A DNA stretch of 64,000 nucleotides from Anastatus disparis. Its lineage: Eukaryota; Arthropoda; Insecta; Hymenoptera; Eupelmidae. The notes under the pieces were generated by a model. The model was not told where the DNA came from. It worked only from the letters and a program-made list of their open reading frames with translations, and ran no database searches. The DNA lies in NCBI GenBank assembly GCA_017163975.1, contig JAFFSR010000395.1, positions 70,001 to 134,000 of the forward strand, given 5' to 3'. A program made the position numbers and the translations under genes. Shown here piece by piece: positions 45,851 to 57,547 of this stretch (positions are counted from its first letter, which is position 1; every line of letters starts with the position of its first letter).

Positions 45851-46756
45851 ATGCGATGCCAATACAAATTTAGCATGCTCTTTACATACTTACACGAGAA
45901 TAGAGCCTACGAGGACATAAATATACATTTATGTACGTACTTTAAATTACTGATTCTTAATCCTCCGTGGGTTCACGGTGGTACAGTGGGCCTTAAAATT
46001 TCTGTTAATATTTTAGAGGAAAAAATTGTTAGAAAAATCTGGGAAAATCCCAAAATATTTTCGTGATATCCTTCTTATGTTTAAATGATTTATTCCGATA
46101 TTTATTGCGAAAAAATTCTTTATAACAATTCCTAATTTTCAAAATATAGATTTTAACACTCGTGCAAATATAGTTCTTGTGTGAGATGACTTTAACGGTT
46201 CAACGAGCTGAAGTTGACCCTATTAAAAATAAATACGTAATTTTAATATGTAATTTTGTCACGTAACAAAATTACGTAACAGAATTACGTATTTTGTTAC
46301 GTACTATATTTGAACTTTTGGTTACGTAATTTAATATTTAATACGAATAGTAATTTTATTACGTAATTGGATATTAAATACGTAATTTTATTACATAATT
46401 TGATATAAAATACATAAGTTTAAAACGTAATTTCATATAAAATAGATAATTTCATTATTTAATCTGATATTCGATACGTAATATCATTATATTGAAAATA
46501 ATGATTTACGAAACAAAAATACGTAATTTATTGAAAATTATATAATTTTGGTACGTAATTTGTGATTGAATTAGATAAAAAATACATAATTTTCTGCTTT
46601 TGTGAGAAAATTCAAAAGTAATTAAACGACACGATAAGAATTTTTGTTTGTTTTTTAATACGACCTACAAAAATATCTCTGTTTATTGAATAAAATAGAA
46701 CGTGAGATAACAAGCTTAATAATCATTCTTTGAAACCAAACAAAACTGTCAGTTAA

Positions 46757-47701
46757 GGTGGCATGAGCATAAATAATGTACAGTATGACTTATTTCTAAC
46801 CCTATATCTGTCAACATTGTTTTGTTTATATTTTTAAAAACTGATTTTGTATGATCCCATATGTTATCCGCGTGTTCTTCTCGCATTTGATCTAACACTA
46901 ACCACACTGATGTCGACGGAACACAAAAACACATGAAATTTTTTATAGTTGATCATAAATAAATCTTTTTTTAGTAGTTAACCCAATTTAAAAAATAGTT
47001 TATTTCAATTTTAACAAAAAAGCTAATGATTAATCACCATTTTATACGTATCTATATTTTTATTTGAAAATAATGAATAATTTCGCTTTTGATTCCATGA
47101 GGTTACATGTTCAAGCTGCAAATTTTTAATTTTTTTCTACTTATTTATTTGATGGTTGACCCTATTTGTTGAGCCGGTCTGTGACACAGTCAGTAGGAGC
47201 GTTGAATTCGTATTCTCGGGGGACCGTGGATCGAATCCCGCTCTCGGCTGTTCTTCAAGCTAGCACCTCTGTTACATGTACTATGTTTTTCATAAAACAC
47301 ACTTACGAGCTCCGTCGTTAAACGACAAAAAGTAACTCAGTTGCCAAAGGCAGCTGGCTTGCGTCCAAGTGGATCAGGGTTCGACTCCCTGGGAAAATTG
47401 GGAAAAACAATTTTCGTAGTTTTCCGTAGGGAAGAGAACCCGAAGAACACAAAAATACAAAATAGAGAGTTCCTTGGAACAATACAAAAATTTAATAATA
47501 AAAAGTATCTTTGGGACAATAATTAATAAAAATAAAATGATGATGGCTTATGATGATAAGTCGAAAGGCCAATTAAAGAAAAAAGAAGAAGAAGAAGACC
47601 CTATTTGTTCTTTGTACTATTGTAAAGCTCTGATTTTCTATTATTATTTGTATTAGTTTCAGATAATCCTATATTTTTAAGTGTAACCCGCTCATGCCAC
47701 C
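46757..47701. mobile_element. TTAA element with GGTGGCATGAGC ends
   Basis: 945 bp bounded by GGTGGCATGAGC and GCTCATGCCACC, with TTAA at 46753-46756 and 47702-47705. It holds a SINE (47171-47596). A minus-strand frame of 61 codons ends inside the left terminus; it might be the tail of a transposase gene but shows no domain. Confidence 0.85.
47171..47596 (+). mobile_element. tRNA-derived SINE, apparently dimeric
   Basis: Perfect 13-bp target duplication GACCCTATTTGTT (47158-47170 and 47597-47609). The head (47173-47248) is tRNA-like with a B box GGATCGAATCC. A second tRNA-like unit with GGGTTCGACTCC lies at about 47337-47395. The tail is A-rich, ending in (AAG)n. It would be transcribed by RNA polymerase III and moved by LINE enzymes. 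Confidence 0.85.
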
Positions 47702-47759
47702 TTAATATGCTCTAAACTATGTTATTCTTTTCGTGCACAGTCTCTAACCATAATAAAGT

Positions 47760-48603
47760 TGTAACATGGCAGATTGACCATGTTACTTATGTGTATATTA
47801 GTAACGCATATATACGACAGAGAGGAGCATACAATTCTTGGCAAGACGGAAAGCAGACCACGCGAGTCAAACATGTAACACTATAACCCAAGATCGTTGG
47901 CACACACGCGCGAATTTATAAAGCCCGTATAATGTGCACGGATATGGCTAGCAAGCCGCTTGACTTGAGTAGCTAAACTGGGGTCTATTAAGGATCGTTT
48001 GTCTCTCTCTTGTGGCGCGCGCAGCGTACCGTAAGAGAAATGAGCTTGGTAGACAGAAAGAACATGCCATTGCATCATTCTTTCTGTCGTCAGCAAAGCG
48101 AAGAGAGCGTTACGACCTGCTGTAATATACAGTACCTTTTTTTGTGCGCAATAATATTATAATATTTAGTGTGAGTGAGACTAATTAGCTTTATCTCTTA
48201 TTTTGTTAAAATCAAGCCTCGTGTTATTGCCAGTGTTCTTAGTGCTACATAAAATAACGTCATTTATTGCTTTATTTTTGCGACGTGTGTGCCGGGCGAT
48301 CTCGTGCGCATCCTATTGCTTATTTTCCCTTCATGCTATTATAACTTTTCTTTTGTGTGCTCGTGCCCTTTTTGCGTGTGTCTGTTTTTTTATATAACTA
48401 TCTGCTTTTACTCTTGCCGATAGTTCCTTTGCTAGTGCAAGCGGCGTCGCGTACGCTATACGCGGCTGGCGTCCATTTTGAGCGCGCGTGCTATAATTGT
48501 ATAGTTATTAAAATAAAGCTTCTTTTTTATTCAATTAATTGGAAATCCGCATATTATCTGATATATACCTTAGTGCAACCTCCTGATCCCCAAGGTTGTC
48601 ACA
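47760..48603 (+). repeat. Solo LTR
   Basis: TGTAACATGGCAG ... GGTTGTCACA, the same family as the LTRs at 778-5869, flanked by direct AAGT (47756-47759 and 48604-48607). It has no internal region, so it arose by recombination between two LTRs. It inserted into the left half of FB2. Confidence 0.9.
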
Positions 48604-49264
48604 AAGTGAATGGCTAAAAACCGTGGTAAGCCTTCTGACGATTAACCATCGAATATGTATACACACCTTTATATAATAGTACTGATGATTTACCGTTAGA
48701 GAACTTACCACGCTTTTTAGCTATCGACTTCCTTATGGTAAGCGAGTGCGCATAAAAAGAATAAGATATTTTAGAGCATTTAAACCGACAGTTTTGATTG
48801 GTTTGAAAGAAAGATCATTCGGCCTCTGTTTTCTCACGTTCTATTTTAATTATTGGGCAGATATGTTTTTGTAGGTCGCAATAAAAACAAAAAAAAATTC
48901 TTATCGCGTCGCTTAATTACTTTTAAATTTTCTCACAAAAGCAGAAAATTAGGTATTTTTTACCCAATTTTATCACAAATTACGTACCAAAATTATGTAA
49001 TTTTCAATAAATTACGTATTTTTGTTTCGTAAATTATTATTTTTATTCATACAAGATTATACATGTAAAATATAAAATGAAATTATGTACTATATACAAA
49101 ATTACGTACTTAATATTAAATTACGTAATGTAATTACGTATATGATATTAAATTACATAATTGAAAATTCAAATTTGGTACGTGACAAAATACTTAATTT
49201 TGTTACGTAATTTTATTACGTAACAAAATTACATAACGTAATTCCGAATTTATTTTCAATAGGG

Positions 49265-50000
49265 AAAGGTTTGAATGAAAAACCAAATTATTCCATAACG
49301 GAAAAACTATAAAACTTTATTCTTTAACCGACATTACAGAGCTATACACACCTCCCTTTTCAAGGCTAAGTAAGATGAAAAACGTTATTAATTTAGTAAA
49401 ATGCTAACAAAGTAAGGTTAGGTTGTTAATTGCTTGTTCAAAAAAATTCATTTATCTCACTTTAAAAATCAATTACACATTTCAACAATCTTGAAACGAA
49501 AACGCACCTTAGCAAAGAGTCACTATAATGAAGATTTTTCAGTTGAAAATTAAAATTATATTAATTATAAGCAAAAACAAAAATATTATAAACAATAGTT
49601 ACCAATAAAACATTATTACGTACTCTTATGTAATTCTTTATAATTGATCTCCACGTAATGACGCAATTAGAAGTTTAAAAAATTCTTTATAAAAACTTGA
49701 TGTAAAGAGCCAAGATATTTAGCCAATGAACTGGCTTTGACAGAAGTGGAAACTATTGTGAGAAATACATCAAACATTCAATGCTCATTGTAGTCCGGGT
49801 TTCCTCTTATGTGCCCGTAGCCGATCTATGTATTTGACTTCCTGAACACGAAAAACAAGGGTGGATCACTTGAATCGTTGCCGATTTTTTTATATCAACA
49901 AATTTTTGCAACAAATAAAAAAATTCAATTTTTTGCTCCAATAAAATTTTTCTACATCTCTCAGTTAATTTTAAATTAAATGTTTTATATCAAGCCTGAT
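49265..50000. other. No recognisable feature
   Basis: A+T-rich with stops in all frames and no repeat structure that I can see. Confidence 0.5.
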
Positions 50001-50134
50001 GCTCTTTGACTATACTGAACGAAACATAATAGCATCGGTGATGTCATATTGATTTCTGTTAAGACATATAGAAACTCAATATGTCTTAGGAGAACATATT
50101 AATCTTGTACATAGTTGAGTAGCGCGTGAGAGAC
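50001..50134 (+). repeat. Direct repeat right of FB2
   Basis: Counterpart of 45717-45850, with matching GAACGAAACATAATAGCATC and CTCAATATGTCTTAGGAG. Confidence 0.65.
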
Positions 50135-50525
50135 TTAGTTATCTTGTACTGTTAGGATAACTTATCAGTCTCACAGTAGGCTTGTCTTATTAAGGTTGGT
50201 TTCCACTTTCACTTTCTCTGATTCTCACAAGCACTTATCTAGTGCTTTACAAAATTGTGGTGTTTTTCCACTATCTTAAACCTTATTTTTGGTGTTTTTA
50301 CTTCTGTAAATATTTCTTCTTATTCTCTAATTTTGCACTATTATTGAGGTTTTTCTTCACTGCACCTTTATACCTTTATCAAGAAGCGCGGTAGCGCCTC
50401 GACGGGGAGTTGAGGTACGAATACGAATCCTTTATACGTCATATTTCCTTCACACTTTATTTTACTACTATTTAAGAAATTCTTATCTTTATCATTAGCG
50501 ACTTATTCATTTCTTCTTCTCTGTC

Positions 50526-51800
50526 ATGGCTAAGAAGTGTTCTATCTGCCTCAAAGAGTTCTTTTCTACATCTAAGCCACTTGAGTGTAATAGATGTGGT
50601 AATCACTTTCGCGCTACGTGTGCCACTGGGTTTGCCAAGCTTATGGCGGTGCGCAAGGAAGATGGTGCCTTGTTAAAGGTTTGTCAACCCTGTCTTAAAG
50701 AAGCAAACACCCCTATTAATCGCTCATGATCTAGTTCGGTGGGTTCTAACCAATCGTTTACTCGTTCTGAGTCTTTGTCAGGAGCCTTAACGCCGGTATC
50801 AACTAGTTCTCAGCAGGATACTCTTAATGCTATTCTTGAGAAATTGAATAAGCTCGATTCGGTTCCTACATCATTGTCGTCTATTGATTCACGGCTTTCT
50901 TCTCTGGAGACTCAAATAATGGACATTAATGTGACCTTGGGAAGGCGCATAGACGCTGGTGAGGCACGTCTCGATCAGAAAGACCATTCAGACTTGGTAA
51001 GGAAGGTGGATCAACTGTTGGCCGCTTCACCACTTAATGCTTCAGCTACTTCAACATCTACTCTTCCAGCTTCTGATGCAGCTAATTTGGCAAGACTTGA
51101 TAAACTCAGTAAGACTCTTAATCAGCAATGCAGGGAGCTTGCTACCCAGCAACAGCGTCTTGAGCGTTCTGCTGATCTTGTGTTGAGTCGACTAATACCG
51201 TCTGAGTTTGAGGATTCTTCAGGAGTTCGTGCGGTCTATGCCGTCTTTGCCAGGCTTGACTCTTCTATTTTGCTGGAGAATATTGTCTCTATTAGACCAC
51301 TTCGATGCTCTCCTGCTTCTGCTTTGCCAACTTTGGATGCCTCTGCTCAGGAGACTGCCTCTGCTACGTGTGATACTCCTGTCGTGCTTTCTGCTTCTAT
51401 GTCTGTGCCAAAGGAACCGGTTCCACTTTTGGTTTATCTTAAAAGTCCTAATTTGGTTCAAGTGCTTATTCTTGCTAAAATTGGTGTCAAGAAATTACAT
51501 ACCTCTCAAATTAAGGTGGATCTGCTTCATGCTGCTTAACCAATTCATGCAATAACATCTGGGCTCATTAATATTAATGAGTACTTGTCTCCTGCACTTT
51601 ACCAGCTTAAGCTGCGTGTCTTGGTCAGGGCAAAGAACAAGGAAAATGGTTTCATTACTTTTGTGAGAAATGATCGCATCTTCGTCCGTAGGAAGAAGAG
51701 CAGCACGAACACTATTATCACATCTGATGAGGATTTGGAGGATTTTTTAAGGAAGCTAACAACCGCCTCTACTGTCAGAACTCCTCCTCCTTCACCATGA
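50526..51800 (+). pseudogene. LINE ORF1 protein (two premature stops)
   Basis: One continuous frame of 424 codons with stops at 50727-50729 and 51537-51539. The N-terminus is a Cys/His zinc finger of PHD-like spacing (CSICLKEFF ... CNRCGNHF ... C ... CQPC). The middle is a Ser/Leu-rich coiled coil (ILEKLNKLD, RLSSLETQI, KLSKTLNQQCREL). The C-terminal 70 residues (YQLKLRVLVRAKNK ... IFVRRKKSS) resemble the baculovirus FP-type domain found in insect LINE ORF1 proteins. It would bind the element's RNA as a chaperone. Its stop overlaps the ORF2 start as ATGA (51797-51800). Confidence 0.78.
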
Positions 51801-52038
51801 TTGTTGATGAGGTATGCCCACTCTCTATTTCATCCTTCTCACTTTCAATTGCTCACCTAGCTCATCCTGCATCTCCCATTCATCCCCCTAATCCTCACAT
51901 CGCCAACACACATAGTGCTACCATCCCTGAAGATGGCCTGCGTGTCTGCTATTTTAATGCTAACTCTATTAAAGCTCACATTGAAGTGGTTAAACTTTTA
52001 CTTTCGTCTCGTTCTTTCTTCCATGTGATTGCCGTAAC
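51797..52038 (+). pseudogene. LINE ORF2, start of the endonuclease only
   Basis: Begins at the ATG that overlaps the ORF1 stop. After a Pro/Ser/His-rich leader comes LRVCYFNANSIKAHIEVV and FFHVIAVT, the opening beta-strand and Asn of an AP-type endonuclease. It breaks off before the catalytic Glu, so only about 80 codons remain. Confidence 0.75.
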
Positions 52039-52395
52039 ATTTGAATTATTAAACTTTTAATTTTTTTTATTTATTGCTTTTTAATAAAATTGTTTTTTTT
52101 TTTAAATTATTCTTTATTTATTTATTTATTTTTTTTATGATTTCATATCATTATTAGCATATGAAACTGAAGTGGCTTAGATTTAACGACCTTAGAACTT
52201 CGAGGAACCAGTAACAAAAGAAATATATAAAATCGAAAAAATGCAACCAAAATTGAATGTAAATTAGAATGAATAAATGATTCATTGCAATTCAATACGA
52301 GACATTATGATTTAAAATAATTTTTTATTGTTTAATATTTATGAAATAAGAAGTAATTCAATTAGGAATTAACGGCATTTGGAATCAATAAAATT

Positions 52396-53100
52396 AAAGG
52401 CATCAAGCCCGAGTTGAAGTCTGAAAAAAAATTAATTTCAAATGTAATGATAATTTTTTTTATGATATTAATTTATGAAACTTTTTTTATCTCAAACATA
52501 TATTAAATATGACTTCAATCCATAAATAATTTCAAAAGACCTCATCCGATAATTAAAATCCTTTTCTTTTGTCGATGAATCAATTCTGTCTATTTTTTTC
52601 GTTGCCGTAGAATTTCTCAGCCAATTTCTAACAAATGGACTTTAAAGTTTGCAGAGATCTCTAATTTAAATATCTTCACAAGTTTATTGTTTCAGTTTTA
52701 TAAAAAAAATAAATAAAAAAGTTTGGTTTGGAAAAAGTTGAAAATATTAGAAAAAATAGGTATTTTTTAAAATTTAATGTAAGTAATTTTGAACAACTCC
52801 AGGTCAGTAAACTTGTGAAGATATATAAATTAAAAATTTCTGCAAATTTTGAAGTCAATTGGTTGAAAATTGATTGAGAAATACTGCGGCAACTACATAA
52901 ATAAAAAAAATTAATTAATCGACAAGAGAAAAAGATTTTAACCATTAGATGAGGTCTTTTGAAATTATTCATGGATTAAAGCCTCATATTTACTATATAT
53001 TAGAGATAAAATGTTTCATTAATTAATATTATAAGAAATAAAATTTATCATAACATATTAATTTAATTTTTTTTAGACTTTAGCTCAGGCTTGATACCTT
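52396..53100. mobile_element. Palindromic element, GGCATCAAGCC ends
   Basis: Arms of about 330 bp pair end to end (AGGCATCAAGCCCGAGTTGA left, AAGGTATCAAGCCTGAGCTA as right complement), including ATTTCAAAAGACCTCATC near the middle of each arm. TTAA is present at both flanks. Confidence 0.8.
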
Positions 53101-53648
53101 AAAGTCAAGAAATTATAAAAAATTAGACTATTATTTTAAAATTGTATGGAACGTATGTTTTATGATTAAATATGACATAATATGATTTAAAATAATTAAT
53201 TGTTAAAAAAATTTAAGTTTAATATTACTGTATTTTAAACAAAGAAATTACAATTATTTGTGTTTAAAATATTAGAATTAAAATTTCTTTTATTTTACAA
53301 ACATCCAATTTGATTCATTAAATCTAAAAGTATCGTTATTGTTAAATAGAATAACATTAATTTATGTATAATTTTTATTATTTAATTTGTTAATATATAA
53401 TATATTCATTCATTTACATATGATACATAGTTTTAATTATATATGAATTATATTTGATGTTATAAAATTGATGTACATTCATGTATTAATTCGTACATTT
53501 AATTATTACTAGAAGGCGAGCGTGCCATCTTTTTATAAAACTAATCATCTACACAAATTTCTATATATGTCTTTGCAAAAAAAAAAATAATTATGATTTT
53601 TATTTGTAGATTATTAAATAAAAAGAATACCTACGTTGACTGTAATAG
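53101..53648. other. No recognisable feature
   Basis: Very A+T-rich with no organised structure. Confidence 0.5.
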
Positions 53649-53771
53649 TACATTACATAACGGGTATAGAAAGGCTTTATTTACGAAACAAGAAGTTTAC
53701 GGCTTGAGTCGAAGGTGAGGGTCGTAACGAGTTTCATAAAAAAGCCTTTCAATACTAGTTGCGTGGTGTAT
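53649..53771. repeat. Small imperfect palindrome
   Basis: ACGGGTATAGAAAGGCTTTA at the left and an inverted, diverged copy at the right (AAGCCTTTCAATACTAGTTG). Confidence 0.45.
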
Positions 53772-54535
53772 TTTTCGCCATAAGAGCCAAAAAAGAGCAA
53801 CAAAATTGCGATTTCAGGGTTGCAATGGCGAAAAATAAATGAATTAAAAATAGTTTTATCAGTCTATAGCTCTATCAATCGAACGCTGCTCCTTTTTTAG
53901 CGATATTTTAATGTTTTTTATTCAAAAATTTTTCTATCGACGTTTCAGTATAAACAGTATTAAATTTTTTTGATATCTAGTTTTTCTATAACATAAAATT
54001 TTTTTAACTCTATTTAAAAATTTTATAAAGTTTATTTCTTATTTATTAAATTTTTAAAATCCATTAAGACCCATAAAAAATCTCTGCACCTTTATTATAA
54101 CCTTAAATACAAATCGTCCTTTGCAATGAATGATTTTCCAGTGAACCCAAAAAAAATAAGAAATTAAATGCAATACAATTTGAAAATAACCTTAAATCTA
54201 TATAATATTTAATCAACTTATAATTTTTAAAATTTCTTTATGTTAATCATTTTTACTCTTAAATTTATATCCTTTATTCAAACCACAAATTCGTTATTTA
54301 ATTCAAGCAAATTGTTGAATCTACTAACTAAAATAGAATCTTAATTTTAAATCTTACAAAAATCAAATAGAATTAAATGAAAATACCTGACATAATTTTT
54401 TTTAACATTGTTAAAATTTTTAAAAGTAAAATAACGTAATTATTTTTTACGCCCAACTTGTATTTCATTATACATATGCATAAAATAAGAATTTCACATA
54501 ATCTTAACAATTTTTTTTTTATATAAAAAAAAAAA

Positions 54536-54812
54536 AGATTAATATATGAAGGATATTGTCCTCTATATGATTAACCTTTTTTATATGGTGAAGTCGAGGG
54601 AGTCCCCGCCCGGTATCCGTTTAACACATTACATCAGGCTACACTGTCAGACCCACCATACCGAAAACTTTGATTACCGATGGATGATCAGCCACTTTTG
54701 TGACCAACAATCAACCGATACCCAATGAGCTCGGATTTTTTAAGAGTCGCGATATGAATGGCACATACACTAATTTTCTTTTGAAAAAAGTTAGAGGTAC
54801 CTGGCCATAATC
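54536..54812 (-). mobile_element. 5'-truncated SINE (same family as 59444-59807)
   Basis: The complement matches the body of the SINE at 59444, including CGACTCTTAAAAAA, CTCATTGGGTATC and GTTGATTGTTGGTCAC. It ends where the tRNA-like head would begin (GGCCAGGTACC). The short open frames on both strands here are by-products of this repeat. Confidence 0.8.
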
Positions 54813-54915
54813 TTAACAATAAATCATGAGAAAAAATTTTTCCTCTCACAAAATCGAAAGGCTGTAGAGGCTGAGGTGGGTGATAAGATAATTTCAATTT
54901 GAGGCTTACGTCTAT

Positions 54916-55240
54916 ATAATATAAATATAAATAGATCTAAAATTCAGCTCAAATTAAGCTGAAGTAAAATCAGAATTTACTTAAAATTGCTTAAAATTAA
55001 TTTAAATTCAGCTAACGTTAAGTTAAGTTCTATCTAAATTATGTATACATTTAGTTAACATTAATATTAAATTCAGTTCACTTTTAGCTAACTTTAAGCT
55101 AACCTTTAGCTAACTTTAAGCTAACCTTTAGCTAGCTTTTCGCTGACTTGTAGCTATCTGTAAGCTAACTTTTAGCTAACTTTTAGCTGAATTCCTGCTT
55201 AATTTTAACTTAATTCTAACTAACTGGGGACAGATTTAAT
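54916..55240. repeat. AGCTAACTTT word array
   Basis: Repeated TTTAGCTAACTTTAAGCTAA and variants, including AATTCAGCT and TTAAGTTAAG, so both strand orientations occur. A weaker outlying copy (AAAGTTAGCTAAATTTAACT) lies at about 55338. It resembles the terminal word arrays of the other foldbacks. Confidence 0.7.
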
Positions 55241-55839
55241 TCTTATACACAGCGGCGAAGACATTTTATAATATATAATAAGCTTGTATAATTAGTTGTA
55301 ATAAAAGCGTATACAAAAGAAAACATTTCAAAGCTTAAAGTTAGCTAAATTTAACTAAATGAGGGTCCTAAAATGAGAGTCCATAAATAAGGGGCTTATT
55401 TCTGACGGCGACAGCAGCGATATATTTTTAATAATATAAAGAGATAAATTTAAATTATTTCTCATTATTTTTATTGTTTTTAATTCTTTATTTTGTTATA
55501 ATTTGGTTATTGAATTATTGATAATTTAATAGTATGTATAATGAAATTTGTTTCATTAAAAAAGATTTGAGGGATAGAATATTATAAAAAATTAATTATA
55601 TACAAATTTTAAGTATAAATCATTATTGAATTAATATACTATTGAAAAACGTCGTGTTAAGACTGCTGCACGAAAGAAATGATATAACGATCGATTAAGG
55701 CAAACTGAAATAGATCTTGGTTCATCGCAAAGTCATGAACCGAATTTATCTAATTTATGTAACATTTTCACTCAGCGTCAGTTTAACGTTGCAGCGAAAA
55801 ATAAACGACATTACTTTCAAATTTGTGAAATTGAAATTA

Positions 55840-56522
55840 CAGTCGGCTCGTTGACTACAGCCGCTTCTCCTCCATCATTTTGCTCGATTAGTATCCCTAC
55901 CAATCAACTTACTCGCGTGTCTAGAGAATTTGTTTAGCACTCTCTGAATAACGCTACTACTTTGTGAAAAGTTTTCAAAACAGAATTGATGAAATTATCC
56001 ATCACTTTTTTCTATTATTAAGTGTTTTAATAAATAAAGACTAATTGATAAAGTATTAATTAATTATTTTTATTCAATATAGATATTTATGTTTAAAAAA
56101 TTATAATTTTTTTTCCATTATTATTCATTGAATAATAATAATTCTTATGATGAAGGTGTATAATTAATCTACGTTAAAATTTCTTAATATATACACTAAT
56201 TGCATTGAAACGATTGATAATACATTTTCATCATATTCAATAAATAATAATAGAAAAAGCATTTGCAATTTTTTCGCGTACAATATTTATATATAAAAAT
56301 TTTCAATCGATTCTTTATCAAAAAGTCTTCATTTATTAAATCACTTAATAATAATAAAGTGATAAAATTTCTGTATTCATGCCTGTAAAACTTCCCATGA
56401 CACAGCGGCGTTATTCAAAGAGTGCAGAACAAATTTTTCGAGCACGTGAATAGACTTGTTGGTGGGGGTATCAACTGAGCAAGCCGATAGAGGAGAAGTG
56501 GCGGTACTCAACGAGTCGACTG
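55840..56522. mobile_element. 683-bp palindromic element in Helitron 2
   Basis: Ends CAGTCGGCTCGTTGA and CAGTCGACTCGTTGA (inverted) are flanked by TA on both sides. The arms pair along most of their length. The TA target suits a Tc1/mariner-type mechanism. Confidence 0.85.
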
Positions 56523-57500
56523 TAATTCTACACATTTCTCTTTTACAGGTAAATCAACTTCCGTAAGGAAATTGGCGTTCAATTTTAGGAGGTAATAAAG
56601 CATATCATAATCAAATGAAAAACAACGTAAACGTTCGAAATGTTAGTTGAGTTTGATTCCCCAAACTTGAGCATTATTTAGGTCCATTGAATATTATGTG
56701 TAAACATTCTAGCAAGCAACATTTTTCTGATGAAAAAATTTATTAAAAAGCCAATTTATGTAATTATTGTTATAATCATGGTTCTGATAATTTATTAATT
56801 TTTATAACTTTCCTAATGAATTGCAATCTTTATTGATAGTTTATATGAAGAATCTTTTGCATTTTTTAAACGAAATAGGAGTTATAATCGTTAATTTTCT
56901 TTTAATTTATTTATTGCTTATTTAGATCATTTACTTTCTTCTGGAAAAATTCCTTATTGTTTTAAAATTCATGGTCAGATTTATTACTGAACTGATGAAA
57001 CATTATCTGAAAATCCATCTAAAAATGATCATCCAACTTACTCTTTATTATTTATTGTTGATTTACTTGAGACAATTGACTATCAAAACATTTCTAGTCC
57101 TAGAACTGATGAAGATATTCTTAGTATTATAGAACGTTTAATGCAAGAGCATAATATCTTAGCTGAATCATAGAAAATGATGAAACAGGAAATTCATTCT
57201 CGTATCGCGGAAAATGGTGTTAAACCCGAATCACAATCATTATTTTCTTTAAAACCAGGATATGATAAGAAAAGGTATAATTTTTAAACAATTAATGAAG
57301 ACACCGCTGCTTTTTCTACAACTGCTGATGGTGAAATTTCTGAGTCATATGTAACTGTTCATAATAAAATTTCGTGTGAAAATCATGGGCGTTGATTGTA
57401 TTAATAACGGTTAGTTGATTATTACATTGAAGTCGAGAAAGATAAAATTCAGTGGTGTAAAAATAATCATAAACAATCGCTAGCTGATTATTATCAAGGA

Positions 57501-57547
57501 TTTATATCATCTGTCAATTACATGAAGTAATTGACAGATGATATAAA
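57501..57547. repeat. Perfect 21-bp hairpin in the Rep region
   Basis: TTTATATCATCTGTCAATTAC, five bases (ATGAA), then its exact complement. It lies in the coding part of Helitron 2 and looks like a short inverted duplication. Confidence 0.95.

Larger units (their letters stand above)
46218..49264. mobile_element. Foldback FB2 with TACGTAA word arrays and nested insertions
   Basis: Ends CCCTATTAAAAATAAATACG and, inverted, CCCTATTGAAAATAAATTCG. The outer 400 bp of each arm is packed with TACGTAAT, TTACGTAAC and related self-complementary words. The inner arms match the inner arms of FB1 (23939-24765), for example ATATCTCTGTTTATTG and AAAATAGAACGTGAGA. Two insertions interrupt the left half (46757-47701 and 47760-48603); across each the arm sequence resumes and pairs with the right arm. 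Confidence 0.85.
50195..52038 (+). mobile_element. LINE with intact 5' part and missing 3' part
   Basis: A possible 5' UTR (about 50195-50525), ORF1 and the first 80 codons of ORF2 are present. The element stops within the endonuclease domain at about 52038, where A+T-rich unrelated DNA starts. There is no reverse transcriptase, 3' UTR or tail. The ORF1 type (zinc finger plus FP-like C-terminus) suggests a CR1- or Jockey-like clade. Confidence 0.8.

Noticed and set aside
45752..46066. 104-codon open frame
   Set aside because: Its first third lies in the direct repeat 45717-45850, which is not open at 50001-50134; no domain is seen.
46749..46934. Minus-strand 61-codon frame as a transposase
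   Set aside because: It ends inside the terminal repeat of the TTAA element and has no catalytic motif; kept only as a remark.
51208..51555. 115-codon frame overlapping LINE ORF1
   Set aside because: Out-of-frame shadow; the ORF1 frame has zinc finger, coiled coil and C-terminal domain in register.
54546..54897. Two overlapping open frames on opposite strands
   Set aside because: They are inside or at the edge of the truncated SINE and are not coding in its relative at 59444-59807.
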